64,000 bases of DNA from Diplonema papillatum (lineage: Eukaryota; Euglenozoa; Diplonemea; Diplonemida; Diplonemidae), in the NCBI GenBank assembly GCA_030068145.1, contig JAPJBO010000270.1, positions 186,001 to 250,000 of the forward strand, given 5' to 3'. The position numbers were made by a program, and so were the translations under genes. A model generated the notes under the pieces. The model saw nothing but the letters and a program-made list of their open reading frames with translations, was not told the DNA's origin and made no database searches. Positions 1-10,818 of this stretch are shown in pieces. Position 1 is the first letter of the stretch; every line of letters begins with the position of its first letter.

Positions 1-3000
1 AACGCATGTGCTGCTGATTACGGCTTGACCCTCGATACCATCTCGGGTGCCGGCATTCCTTGCCGTGATGTGCGGAACTTTGCGGCGACAAGAGGTCTTG
101 GTTACCTGCCGTTTGCGAAGTTGTGGGCCATACTCAAAGGTGAGGAGACGTGGCGAACAAATCACAACATCGTGTTTGTTCCGTCTATGGCAGAGATGAA
201 GTCTCGCACCGGGCACTTCATCTACGTGAGAATGCCGTCTCTGCAAGGCAGCTCCCGCATGCAGCCGACCCTCGTCCAGGGTCTCGAGCGTAATTTCACT
301 CAGTTGACTCGCTCGAGTATCGACGCCGACACTGGAAAAGAGACGGTGGAGATTTTGGCCGTTCCAGTACTGCCACGCTTCCTCAACGCTTCAGACAGAC
401 GCCAAAGTGTGCTATCTAGCACAACCGTCGCATCGAAAAATGTGATCAGTCCAGACCCCGACAATACCTTGTTGACCTCGACTTCGGTACCGATACCCAA
501 ACCTGTTCGGGTCACCATTGGATGCCGGAGAAGCGCAGCTGCCGATCAGCTGGTAAAGCGCTTGGAGACCGTCGTAGATGTGGAGGTCTTGGACGTACGT
601 CCGAGCGTCAGCGAGTCCATGTTGGTCAGTGCGGTGGCAGCTCATCATTGCCATTCGCATGCGTTAACGAGGACTCAGATCCGAGACGTAGCAGAGTTTT
701 TCAGCTACGCTTCGGAGAACCAGTCAAGTGCCAACATTGTGCAGAAATTCGCGGCTGCCAATAAGTTGGGATACCTGGACTTCGCACAGCTGTTACACCT
801 GCTTTTCACAGGTCCCCCATCCGACACTGCCACATTTGCGGCGAGGAACATCGTGCGCATTTCCGCAGAAGCAGGCCATGTGGCATGTGATCAGTACATG
901 TACGTGTGCTTGCCGTCCGAGTTACAGCTACCTCTTACCGTCGTCGCGATGGAGGAGGATATTATCGCCAGTCCAGAAGACTCGCTTCATCCTTTTCCTG
1001 AGGCAAAGTCCAACACGTCCGAAGAAAAGGTGTTCGGATGTCTGGAATGCAACGGCCACTTCCGTTTGAGAGGCTTTTCTGCGAAGCGAAAGTGCCCGGA
1101 TGACAGTCTGTGGATATGTAACGTCTGTGGCAAGAACTGCAGAGACGGCTGGCGCTGCTCAGAATGCACGTGTTGTGCGTGTCCTGACTGTTTCGGGGTG
1201 ATCCGGGCCCGCCTGGGTGTAAAGGCAGAGGATGAACCCACAGTCCTGTGTCCAGGTGACCGCCCCCCATACCCTGACACAAGTCCTCCGCGGAAAAGTC
1301 AGAAGACAGCGTTGAAATCCGATCCAACCCGCTCCAACGACCAACGTGAATTTGGCCCTTCATTGAAGGGTTGGGAATTTCACGTGTACGACTCGCGCCC
1401 CGGCGCATTGCAAAAAGCGGTGGCTGATGGCTTACGTGAACGCGGCGCCGTTGCAGGCAATAACGGGTTCTCCGCTGTCGACCCTCGGCTGCATGCCAGC
1501 ACGTACGTTGTGGGTTACGTTGTGAACGCACTGCAGGAAGGAAGACCTATTGCGAACCCAAACACGTCCATGCTGGCGGAGTGGTGGTCACGTGCCGGTC
1601 AGTTCATCGTTGACGAACGGGACAGACAGTCATACGCCGACGCCATAGCAACGGAGTGTCTCACCCCCCTCTCTTACATTCCCTTGTTGAAGTCGTTCAC
1701 CGAATTCCGGGAGAAGCTGAACCTTCACAGTTTTAGTGCCGTGGACATCGATGGTGCCCTTTCGGTCGCATCTCTCCTCGAGAAAGTCGACAAGCTGCAA
1801 GACCGGTCCAAAGCTTTCTGCGTGTTCAAGGGCGATCACTGTTTCGTTGTTCGACTTTGCAAACTGTCCCAGCTTCGTTGCCAAGAGGAGCTCACGATAT
1901 CAGAGGGTAGATTCGTCAACCCAACGGCTTCGCAGAGTCCTCTGTATGAGTTGACAGGAGAAGACTGCTTCGATGTGGAAGGGAAGACAACGTTTTGCAA
2001 AGTGTGCAGAACAGCTATCCTCCTGAAGGCCGTCCCCTATCCGACTAGTGCTAAGGCGGCTGCATACGCATTCGGGGTAGAGCAGAACTGGTCGGCTCCG
2101 CCCGCCAAGAAGTCGCGGACGAAGCACTTGAAGAAGTGTGGCCACGTCGCTGCGCTCACGGTGTTGAAAGCTCGAAGCGTCCGCACTGCGGTAGCGGGCG
2201 TACCCTCCCGGCCCGAGCGGCATTCAAACACCGAAGACCGCATCTTGCCATTGCGTACAGACGAAAGGCTTGAGACACCACTCTACAATCTCAATGCCCG
2301 TGCCTATGTCGGTGTCATGGGTGGTCTCAGCCACCGCCAGATCGCTCACCAATTGTGGGGCGAGCAGCTGCAAGGAACCGCCGTCACAAAGAGGCACGGG
2401 CTCCGACGAGACATCCGGGAGCTCATCGGCGTGTGGGCGAAACTGCTCTTGTTTCGGCTACGACAGGATCTACTGTCACGTGGACCGAAGTGCGTACCGC
2501 CTTTGTTCGTTGTGGTCGACGGTTCCTCGTTGCCGCATTGTGGTGATGAAGTCTTGGCCGTCCGGTTGCGGTGGGTAGACTTGTCGTCGCCACTACTGGT
2601 GAAGGAAGTTTTCGTCGGCCTAGTATCGGCCGTCGCGCTCCCAGCACGAAAACCGAGGCTTAAGGGCACGAGGATCCCAAAGCAGAAGAACGCAGCTGCT
2701 CCACCGACGGCGAAGACACCGAAGGCGGCGGTACAAACCCCGTCTGCCGTCGCAGCTGCTTTAGGCGTCAAACCCATCACCGCGTTCTTCGCTGCCAGAG
2801 GACCCTTGCCACCTCCATCTGCGTCGGAGCCCTCGTCCGCGAACAAGCCTGCGGTCACTGTCAAGCCGACAATTGCAAAGGGGCAAGCAACGACAACCTC
2901 GAAAGCGCGCTGTTCGAAGTCGAGCGAGAAGGTTGCTGCCAAGCCGGCACCAACCCCGAAAGTGCAAAGCTCGAACAGAAAAGCTGCTGCCAAGCCAGCT

Positions 3001-4617
3001 CCGAAGGGCTCAACTGCTAAGGGGCAGACATCCGCCCCGACAGCCACGAAGAAGACGAACAAAAAGAAGAAGTTTGGTGCAACTGGAGAGGCAGCCTTTG
3101 CCGCCATAGACGAAGTGCTGAAGCAGATGAGCCTGCATCCTCGTCACGTATATGGGTGGAGCTCGGACGACGGATCGACGATGACAGGTTGCGACAACGG
3201 TGCCGCGGCGTTGATGGGGAAGGCGGCTGGGCGGTCTCTGGCGATGAGCATGGACGCTGCACACAGAATGCAGGTCAAGATGAAAATCTTGCTAGACTGC
3301 CCAGCGTTTAAAGACATGACGTCTGTGCTCCGCCAGATTAACAGCATCTTTCGGGGAAGCAATCTTCTTCGCCGGGCTCTCGAGGACGCGATGGGCCATA
3401 AGATGCCAAAGCCGGACGCGAGCTGGCGCATTCGTTGGATGAAGAAGTGGGAGAGGTCTTTCGCCAACGCTTGCACCCCTGGCATGCGGGAGGGATGGCT
3501 GGCTGTATTGAGTGACAGGGAACTCTTCAGCCGGGCGAAGACGAAGAAATCAAAAAAAAAAAGCCAAGCTGCAGACATGGAGGTAAAGCTTCTGAAAAGA
3601 GGAAAGCTCTGTGACCGCTTGCAGAAAGCCTCCTTCGCTTCGGATCTGAAGTATTTGCACGAATTGTTTCGTACAATTGCCTCCCCGCAGCTTGTTGCCC
3701 AGCTTGAAGCAGGACTGGCTTGCGAGATAGAAGGAGCCGTTCGCAATACTCAAATGCGACTGTGCAAAATGGCCATCGACAACACCGTTCCGAAAAGGTT
3801 TCGGGCTATTCACCAGGACATAACCAAACTTATGGTCCCGGAAGTAGTCCTTTCGGAACACGTGGTGCTTGCGAACCTGGTCGTAAGCTGTGTTCTCTGC
3901 AAAGAGGCGGAACTACGGCAACCAGGCTTCAGGAATGACGCGTGGGAGAGTCTGTGCTCCTTTGCTGACGTACCGCCAAAGAGTCTGTTGCAGGAGTGGC
4001 AGACTCTAAAGGCTGCAGCCATAGCCTTCAAGAAGAGTTCGGGCGCACCGAACCCATTGCAGTTCTGGTCGGAGCGACTGGCCTCGTACGCGGACATGAC
4101 AGAAAATGTCCCGCGCGTGGTGCAAGTTGCCATCTGCTGCACGTGCGCTAGTAGCGCCGGCGTAGAGCGTGACTTCGGTCAGATGCGGGCGCGACTGCCC
4201 TCAGTACGCAACCGGACGAAAGTGCCAAGCGTCAGTGCAGAGCTGATGTTGGTGAAAAACGGTCCGAGGGATGATGCTGCTGCAAGGGAGCTCATCGAGA
4301 CCGGAAGTAGACTTTGGTGGGCGCAGAAACGTCGACGGGCCGCTGGTGACAGCCGGAAGAAGACAGAACCGGCTCCAGATTCCAAGTGGGAAAAACTGGA
4401 GGCAGTTAATGTCAGGTTTGCCGCTGACGGAAAGACTCTCTTCGAGAAGGCAGTTTTAGTGTTGACTGCATTTGAAGAAGAAGAAGAAGTTGAAGAAGTT
4501 GAAGAAGATGAAGAAGAGACAGAGGAAGATTCTACGTCTTGCGGTTCGTCCTCCTCTTCCCTTTCCTCGTCCTCGTCCTCGTCCTCGTCCCCGTCTTCGT
4601 CCCGGTCCGACGAATGA
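1..4617 (+). CDS. hAT-superfamily transposase-like protein, 5' end outside window
   Basis: The frame is open from base 1 and the only start visible near the edge is a TTG at 25, so the true start probably lies upstream. Counting from base 25 it has 1530 codons. Two similar N-terminal blocks (about residues 10-75 and 235-300; shared core resembling FAA..GLGYL.FA.L) are followed by a Cys-rich cluster (about 345-395), a BED-like C..C...H..C finger (about 660-710) and a hAT catalytic core. D1 is VVVDG (832), D2 is SSDDGSTMTG (1048/1049) with the hAT-like MDAAHRMQ after it, and E is in AGVERDFGQ (1381), inside the C-terminal dimerisation block ending RNRTK. An Ala/Pro/Lys-rich insert of about 130 residues separates D1 and D2. 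The tail is poly-Glu then poly-Ser. The frame is intact, so it is recent, active or domesticated. I found no terminal repeats. Confidence 0.8.
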   Translation, partial: NACAADYGLTLDTISGAGIPCRDVRNFAATRGLGYLPFAKLWAILKGEETWRTNHNIVFVPSMAEMKSRTGHFIYVRMPSLQGSSRMQPTLVQGLERNFTQLTRSSIDADTGKETVEILAVPVLPRFLNASDRRQSVLSSTTVASKNVISPDPDNTLLTSTSVPIPKPVRVTIGCRRSAAADQLVKRLETVVDVEVLDVRPSVSESMLVSAVAAHHCHSHALTRTQIRDVAEFFSYASENQSSANIVQKFAAANKLGYLDFAQLLHLLFTGPPSDTATFAARNIVRISAEAGHVACDQYMYVCLPSELQLPLTVVAMEEDIIASPEDSLHPFPEAKSNTSEEKVFGCLECNGHFRLRGFSAKRKCPDDSLWICNVCGKNCRDGWRCSECTCCACPDCFGVIRARLGVKAEDEPTVLCPGDRPPYPDTSPPRKSQKTALKSDPTRSNDQREFGPSLKGWEFHVYDSRPGALQKAVADGLRERGAVAGNNGFSAVDPRLHASTYVVGYVVNALQEGRPIANPNTSMLAEWWSRAGQFIVDERDRQSYADAIATECLTPLSYIPLLKSFTEFREKLNLHSFSAVDIDGALSVASLLEKVDKLQDRSKAFCVFKGDHCFVVRLCKLSQLRCQEELTISEGRFVNPTASQSPLYELTGEDCFDVEGKTTFCKVCRTAILLKAVPYPTSAKAAAYAFGVEQNWSAPPAKKSRTKHLKKCGHVAALTVLKARSVRTAVAGVPSRPERHSNTEDRILPLRTDERLETPLYNLNARAYVGVMGGLSHRQIAHQLWGEQLQGTAVTKRHGLRRDIRELIGVWAKLLLFRLRQDLLSRGPKCVPPLFVVVDGSSLPHCGDEVLAVRLRWVDLSSPLLVKEVFVGLVSAVALPARKPRLKGTRIPKQKNAAAPPTAKTPKAAVQTPSAVAAALGVKPITAFFAARGPLPPPSASEPSSANKPAVTVKPTIAKGQATTTSKARCSKSSEKVAAKPAPTPKVQSSNRKAAAKPAPKGSTAKGQTSAPTATKKTNKKKKFGATGEAAFAAIDEVLKQMSLHPRHVYGWSSDDGSTMTGCDNGAAALMGKAAGRSLAMSMDAAHRMQVKMKILLDCPAFKDMTSVLRQINSIFRGSNLLRRALEDAMGHKMPKPDASWRIRWMKKWERSFANACTPGMREGWLAVLSDRELFSRAKTKKSKKKSQAADMEVKLLKRGKLCDRLQKASFASDLKYLHELFRTIASPQLVAQLEAGLACEIEGAVRNTQMRLCKMAIDNTVPKRFRAIHQDITKLMVPEVVLSEHVVLANLVVSCVLCKEAELRQPGFRNDAWESLCSFADVPPKSLLQEWQTLKAAAIAFKKSSGAPNPLQFWSERLASYADMTENVPRVVQVAICCTCASSAGVERDFGQMRARLPSVRNRTKVPSVSAELMLVKNGPRDDAAARELIETGSRLWWAQKRRRAAGDSRKKTEPAPDSKWEKLEAVNVRFAADGKTLFEKAVLVLTAFEEEEEVEEVEEDEEETEEDSTSCGSSSSSLSSSSSSSSSPSSSRSDE

Positions 4618-5630
4618 GCAGAGGTGACGCAGAGATTTCTCGTTGCAAGAACGTTAGTGTCGAGCAAACGACATCCCTTGAGTTCAGCTCGGGTTCTGTT
4701 ATTGCAGAAACAAAAACAAATGATTTTGCTAGCGTATTCTGGAGGAAACTAGCTTCACGATCACATACTAACCGCGGCATACTTTTTGTGCAAGCCCGAC
4801 GCTGGGAGACAGTCTCGTCTGATGACGCAGAAGCCTTCGTGCTCTCGCCGTTTTTTTCTTAGCTCTTAGCAAGGTGCAATAAGACCATCCTGTACAGGCA
4901 TGGAACGACCAAACACATCCACTCCCCGATGGTGCAGATGAGCTTAATTTGCAACCAACCGAGCTACAGCAGTGAGCCTTGGCCAGTGGCGAACGAGGGT
5001 GGCAGGCTCGTCTACAAAGTGTGTCTGAGCCCTTCATGAGGTAGAGCCGATGAACATGCATGAGCTTCGAGTATTGTCTGCGGGTCATCGCGCCTGTCCC
5101 GTGTTCCAGCGAGCATACCTTTCTGCAAAAACCTAGAGACAAGTCAATATCGAAAGCCCTGGTGAAGTTCAGACGTGCTAATGACTCGTCAAGCGAAGGA
5201 CATTTCGTACCATAAACGGCTAACAGGACAATTCTGCTGGAAATCTCAGCTAGCTTGCCAAGCCAGCATCCCTTCTACCGTGCGCCGGATGGAGCCCTCC
5301 CGGACCTTCCCCTGTCACACAGCATCACGCGGCGTAAAAAGACCAATATCGACCGTCACACAGCATCACACGACGTAACCAGGCCAAATTCGACCGTCAC
5401 AAACCGCCAAATTCGAGTGTAAGCCTGTAAGGCCACCTGTTTGTTGTGTACCGTACCGTGCCCCGGGGGGGCTGCCCCCCGGACCCCCCATGCAAGCAGT
5501 TTGATTTACCGTACCGTTCGGCGGGGGGTGAAGCTCGGACCCGGAGTCGTGCGGGTAGGGCCATGTACTTGCATTTTTACTGAAACCTACCTACCGGTAA
5601 AACCTGGCGGCGAAGGTGGTCTGTAGGGAA
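4618..5630. other. non-coding stretch with short direct repeats
   Basis: No supported gene. Between 5289 and 5420 the phrase GTCACACAGCATCAC recurs with GACCGTCACA units about 50-60 bases apart. From 5440 to 5540 two copies of a TTACCGTACCG-type phrase flank a G/C homopolymer-rich block. These could be the decayed end of the hAT element to the left, but no matching left end can be seen. Confidence 0.4.
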
Positions 5631-6027
5631 AAAATTTTTTTGAGTGCCGGAATGACCTAAAAACCGCGCTTCGTAAATTTTTTTTCGCCCCAATTTCCCA
5701 GGAGGTTTTGACCATTTCACCTTAGAGAATCTGGTGTCCACCCAAAAAAAACCTAAAACCCCTGCTTGGCCCTTGGCCCCGAGGCCCAGATCTTATGTTC
5801 CACCCTGACCCCCACCCCCCAGATTCGATTCCCACCGAATTGCTCTCGTAATCACGCACACAAACCCCCAGGTCGGGCAAAACCTGCCCTGCGGGCGGGT
5901 CTGGACGACCCTCAGGCGGGCACCCCCTCCCCCACTCAAACACCAAACTAAGATTTTTTTCCCCTCCCGAGAAGGGTTCCCGCGGGCGCGAACCCGCCAC
6001 GCCGACGCGGGCCCACCCGTATTGTAG
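5631..6027. other. non-coding stretch upstream of the 6049 gene
   Basis: A/T runs and C-rich tracts and no supported frame. It may hold the promoter or an intron of the following gene: ATTGTAG at 6021-6027 is a usable acceptor, and the frame after it (from 6028) is continuous with the ATG at 6049. Confidence 0.3.
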
Positions 6028-6048
6028 AAGCATCGGTGTGTCCCGGCG

Positions 6049-8885
6049 ATGCTTCCCGATGACGGCCCGTCGTACCGGGCGATGTACGAGCACCTGCAGC
6101 AGGAGTTGAGCCCGCGGCGGCGGCAGGGGGGCAGCCCGAGTCGGCGGGAAGGCATCGAGGCCGCCGTGAAGGCGGTCGACGACGCGCTCGCGACGGATCC
6201 GGCGGCGTTCCGCCGCCCGGCGGCGGCGCTGGAGGCGCTGCTGGCCACGCGGGACGGGCTCGCCGAGAAGTTCCGGCAGATCCACGAGCAGGCCCGCCGC
6301 CGCCGCGACGGAAAAGCCGCCGGCAAGCAGCGCGGCCCGAGCCCGATGCCGCCGGCCCTGCGGAAGGATCTCGCGTTCCTCGCCGACTTCATGGGAACCG
6401 CGGTTGACCGGGACGCCGACGACCCGAATGCTTCGGATGCCGACTTGGAGTCGCTTCCGAAGCTGCCGGCGGAAGACCGGCGGCAGCCGGTGTTGGGTCG
6501 ATCCGACGTGACGCCTGAGGTGGCATTGCGAATGGAGACGCCGGACTGCCGGTCGCCGGCGGAGAAGGCGAAGCAGTGCGCGGAGCACGTGCTGAAGGCG
6601 CGGCCGTGGCTCGCTGCGCGCGACATGAACGAGGCGCAGGCCAGCGCGGCGGCGAACCTGCTGCTCTACGCGGAGGGCCTGCAGGGGTACCGGACGCTGC
6701 ACCAGACCCGGCTCAAGCCTGGGAGGGAAGTCGCCGCGACGCGGCCGCTGCGCTGCCCTTCGGACCCCAGCCGGATCGTGGTGCAGAAGGGCGCGCTGGG
6801 CGTCGTGCGGGACGTCGTCCACGACCCGAAGTCGCGGAAGGTCAAAGTGTCGGTCGCGTTCAACTCGCGCGCAGACGGCCGCACCGGGCCCCTCGCCGTC
6901 GGGGAAGACGACGTCGCCGTGCACAACCGCCGCATCGTCCCCGTCGAGTCGCTCGACAAGTACGGGGCGGCGGCCGAGGAGCACCCCACCGTCGCGGCGC
7001 ACACGCCGGCCTCGAAGCTGTACCCGTCGCGCGCTTCCTTCGAGACGGACGACCTCAGTCCGGTGGCCCGGGCACTCGGGGTCCCCTTCGAAGGTATGGC
7101 TCGCCCGTGTATGTGTCTTTCAGCCCGCCATGGCTTGGTTGGTGGGGCTGTAAAGGTGCCTTCTATAACGTAGTCTATTCGTGATAACCAACTACATACA
7201 AAAGGTGTCACGAGATGAGCCGGCAGCCGCTGCTTAACGGTGCAGGCAGCAGTGCATGCTAATCCATGTGGCTCATGTACTCAAAAGAACTCAAACTTAA
7301 CGTCTTGTCACGTGGGATGCCTGAGTTTACCCCCTCAGGTGACACCACTTTATCTTTAGCCATACTTCAACGTTCTTCGTTTGAAGAGCAAAAACAAAAA
7401 CCGTCGGTGGCAGCGTGCCGTCCTCACCCAAAGTAAGCTACTGCAGGAAAGAGTTGACTGGACTGCTTGCTGTTCACGACTGCGGATGTCGGAGAACCCA
7501 ACAAAAGCAGGACCGACCTCCCCTTTCGTGAGAAAAGCGATGGACCCTCCTAATGACTGAGCGACGTACTCGGTAGACCGAGGTTGCAACTTTTTTGTTA
7601 GCGTGTACTAAGGGCGGGGTCGAATAATAACAGTTATTTGGCACGCGTCTGGTTGTCTAAAAACACTGCCACTATTTGATCCTGCTACTGTTCGGCTACC
7701 CGGAACTTTTTTTATTATTCGGCAAACACAGTGTTATTATGCGACCCCACCCTTTACCTTCACGGGCCGCCGTGTACTTCCTTCAACCTCCATGGCTTCC
7801 GCCGAGCGATGTCACATTGGGTGCTCCCCCTCCCTGGGTTTCTGCTTCGTGGTTGTTCGTGGTGTCGGTCACAGGAGACTTTTTTTGTGTTAACAATGCA
7901 TTGTTGGTACTAAAAATTAGTAGTTGGGAGCGTACAACATGAAACTTACCAAAGCAGGTGAGTTCCGCTAGTGCGCACAAACAAAAGAAGCGCCATACTA
8001 TTTTTTTTTTTTTAGCCAGCCAAAGTGAGTACGTACAGTAGTGAGAAGAGAAGAGAACGAGTGTAAAAGAAGTTGGCGGTAGCACAAACTACCGGGCCAG
8101 CGCAGACCGCCGCAAAAAGATTTCTAGTGTTTCCTTATCCCTCAAAGCCAGCACCAATAACAACGACTCCCCTGGGTTTCTGCTTCGTGCTCTCCACTCT
8201 AGCCGTCCGAAAGCACGGAGGAAGTGGTGTTGCCGTGTTGCTTGCAGACCGTCGGGCTTGCTTCCCGGTGGCCTTAAATATGCCGGCGCACCAGCAGTTC
8301 CCCCGCCTTCGAGGGCAGCTAAAAGAAAGACAAACTTGCGAACTTCGAGAACTCCGAGAACGATCCTATCCCTATCGCCGATTCCTATGTACGAACACAT
8401 GCTCCACGTCTTCCACTTACGCAGGTTCGTCGGGTCGTTTCACGATGCATGACCTCAGCTTTCACACGCGAGAGCCGTGGCTTTCTGACGGCATCTCGGC
8501 AGATCGATACCAGGGAGCCGCGTCGATGGTGGGGCAGAACGTCTGCGTAGTCGACGATCCGCAGTACATCACCGCTGCGAGCCAGACGTGCTTCGATAAG
8601 AACGTCGAGTCTTCGCTCGCCCCCTTGTACTGCGGCCGCGTCGGCCGCGTGATCGAAGTCAACGTGGCGGCGTGCACTGCCCGCGTCGCGTTCGGGGACG
8701 GCCACAGCAGCTGGCTGCCCCTGCTCGCCCTCACGCTGTGCAACCCGGATCCGTTCCTGTCGATGGGCTCCCGCAACACGTCGATGTCCGTCTTCGGCCG
8801 CCCGGACACAGCCGCCGCCGCGAAGGAAATCGCGGCGTACGAGAACGCGAGGCGCGAAGAGCGCAGAGCCGCGCGCTACCGGTGA
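6049..8885 (+). CDS. two-exon hypothetical protein with two SH3/KOW-like beta-barrel segments
   Basis: Exon 1 is 6049-7093, donor AAG|GTATGG. Exon 2 is 8425-8885, acceptor TTACGCAG|G. The split codon G|GT is in phase and gives about 501 residues. Exon 1 has a basic, helical N-terminal half and then a segment GALGVVRDVV...KVKVSVAF (about residues 245-285). Exon 2 has GRVGRVIEVN...ARVAFGDGHSSWLPL. Both segments look like small beta-barrels of the SH3/KOW/Tudor type, which in other proteins bind nucleic acids, histone tails or peptides. The resemblance is by eye and no family is assigned. Both exons share high GC and similar codon use. The 1331-base intron contains a MITE. An acceptor at 6027 means exon 1 could begin before the ATG. 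The last exon ends at TGA 8883-8885. Confidence 0.5.
7611..7754 (-). mobile_element. MITE, internal-deletion derivative of the Pogo1 family
   Basis: A 144-base element flanked by TA (7609-7610 and 7755-7756) with ends like GGGGTCGAATAATAAC. Read on the minus strand it matches about 130 bases of the left end of the Pogo1 element at 11465 and then, after CAAATA, jumps to Pogo1's last 20 or so bases. It is therefore a left-end plus right-end deletion product. It lies within the predicted intron of the 6049-8885 gene. Confidence 0.75.
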
Positions 8886-8982
8886 GAACGTTGTATTGCG
8901 GCCGCCTCCGCCCCGGGGGCGTGCGGGGCTCTCTGGCGTTAGAAGCAATGGACGCTATCGAAACTGCTGGCAACGAACACAG

Positions 8983-9062
8983 TGGGTGCCAGCACCCGCG
9001 GTAATTCCAGCACCAACAGCGCATATTAGTGCTGCTGCTGCTAAAAAGCTCGTAGTTGGATC
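8983..9062 (+). rRNA. 18S rRNA fragment (530-loop region)
   Basis: GTGCCAGCACCCGCGGTAAT begins an 80-base match to the most conserved part of eukaryotic 18S, running through the AAAAAGCTCGTAGTTGGAT block. Length is kept relative to the consensus while several T positions are C. The CACCCGCGG form (instead of CAGCCGCGG) is what I recall for kinetoplastids and relatives. Sequence on either side is not clearly rRNA. This is a stranded piece, not a functional gene. Confidence 0.8.
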
Positions 9063-10489
9063 CAGAGCTGAGGCTGCAAGGTGGCCCAGTTTGCTGGGCA
9101 TCGGCGTACCGCTGGTATTCAGAAGGCTGGGAAAAACCCCCTCGCATCAGGACCTCTTCTGCTCTATGAACGGCAGTAATGGTGCCTTGCAAGTAGTCTC
9201 TTTCATCGGGATGAAAGCGCTTACGCGTACGCCATACGCATACGGCCAGCCCCCACACTGGTGAGAGCGAGCCTCACCCAATCCCACCCCAGGGATCTCG
9301 TTAAGAACCATCCATTCATCAGCCGGCTGACTGATTCCGTTTATCCGGCCAGAGGGGCTGATCGTTGACAAGAGCGCTGTTCCACCCCCCTCGAGGCACG
9401 ACGGTCCTTCCGGTAGCAGCACGCGCGCCCCGCAGCTTCGGTCTTGCCACCAACACTACGTGTCGGTCCTGGCGCATCATCAGCAGCGCCCCGGAAGAGG
9501 AAGAGGGCACTCAAACACTCAGCCCGACGTGGCCGTTGTCGGACGCGGCGGTTCGGATGCAGCAGTGCTCGGCGGAGCACCAAAAAAGATGTAAAAAAAG
9601 AACGCGAATACGCTCAATACGCTACGTGTGCTATGCGCACACCTAGCCCGTGGCGTACCCACGCAGCCCCCGACGGAGCGGTGGTACTTGTGCCTGTGCC
9701 GTGTCGCCTTCTGCTCGACTCAACATACAAGAGAGCCGTTAATTTTGTCTAGAAATTCTCGACGCAGGAGGGGAGTTGCTGGTTGCTTCTGTGGTCTTCG
9801 TGTGTTTCGTACGTGACCAGCAGGTCCACCCATCCCCCGCCCAGTCCGCCCTTCGGTATAAGCTCTCCCAAAGCCACCACCTGGTGGGGCCCGTAGCTGA
9901 AAAGAACCTGGCTGCTTCCATACAATCCCCTCCCGTCCCCTCCCTGCAGAGGCTCGTCCCCGAACGATTATTCGTCTCGGAGGAGTGTCGCTGTGTGTAG
10001 TCGCATGTACTCTCTTCGGCTTCCTCTGCCGCCTTTTCTTTTTCGCGAGCCGTGCCGCCAAAGCATCCAGCGACGAAACGAGTGCACTACTCGACGAGCA
10101 GCCACTCTGGTCAACACAGGTCTCAGAGGCTGGGAGAGACTGGTCATCGTTCAGCGCAGTGATCGGGGCTGCCTTTCGTGAGCGTCTGCGTGCCACCCAA
10201 AACAAACAGTGCTGTCGAAGTATCGGGCTGCTCACCACGTCGACTGAGAGCGTGTGCCGGAATTTTCCTAATGAACTCAGATTGCCACGAAGACTCTGGT
10301 GGCCGAGTAGGAAGTGCAAGTGGGCTGTGATGCGATGCTCAGCACCTTCCGACAGCGGCACCACTGCCAAAATGAAAACAGGCACCAATCTGTACACAGG
10401 ATCGTCGGAAACACATGGCACCATAGGACCCCAAGGGACAACCCAAACCCCTGAAGGGCGGTGGGGGGGCGGGCAGGAGTTCCCTTTGC
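9063..10489. other. no recognisable gene
   Basis: Bases just after the 18S piece could be divergent V4 sequence, but I cannot align them. Frames here are short or have no recognisable motif. No repeat structure was seen apart from ordinary short runs. Confidence 0.3.
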
Positions 10490-10597
10490 ATGGCCGACGA
10501 GGAGGCCGGTCCAGCCGAGGCGGAGCCTCAAGAGTTCATCGAGTGCTTGAGATGGGACGGCCTGAAGGAGGGATACTACTTCGGCACGACATCTGAG
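10490..10597 (+). CDS. possible first coding exon (36 codons)
   Basis: ATG at 10490 opens a short acidic peptide beginning MADEEAGPAEAEPQEF and ending in LKEGYYFGTTSE. It is followed by GTACAC (10598), which could be a donor. Composition and the initiator context (GCATGG) look like a real amino terminus. If the donor is not used, the frame stops at TAG 10619-10621 after 43 codons. An acceptor at 10621 would give a 24-base intron and 32 further codons. I do not recognise the family. Confidence 0.35.
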
Positions 10598-10818
10598 GTA
10601 CACTGCTACACTTCTTTTTAGATTACGCACCTTTACCTGCCTTCGATGAGTTGCTTATCGATTGCAAGGGAGGAAAAGTGCTGTTCACACGAAAGTATGC
10701 AATGCCGCCCAGACCTCTAGTGAATCTTGTGTCGTGATGAGGATCGATGATTGCAATTCTTCTCTTTGAATGAGGAATGCCTAGTGGGCGCAAGTCATCA
10801 GCTTGCACTGTTTACGTC

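Noticed and set aside
2346..3107. 253-codon minus-strand frame rich in Ala, Val and Phe
   Set aside because: Opposite strand of the Lys/Ala/Pro insert of the hAT gene.
5722..7002. 426-codon Arg/Pro-rich frame on the minus strand
   Set aside because: Antisense shadow of the GC-rich exon at 6049-7093; composition is that of a reversed GC-rich gene.
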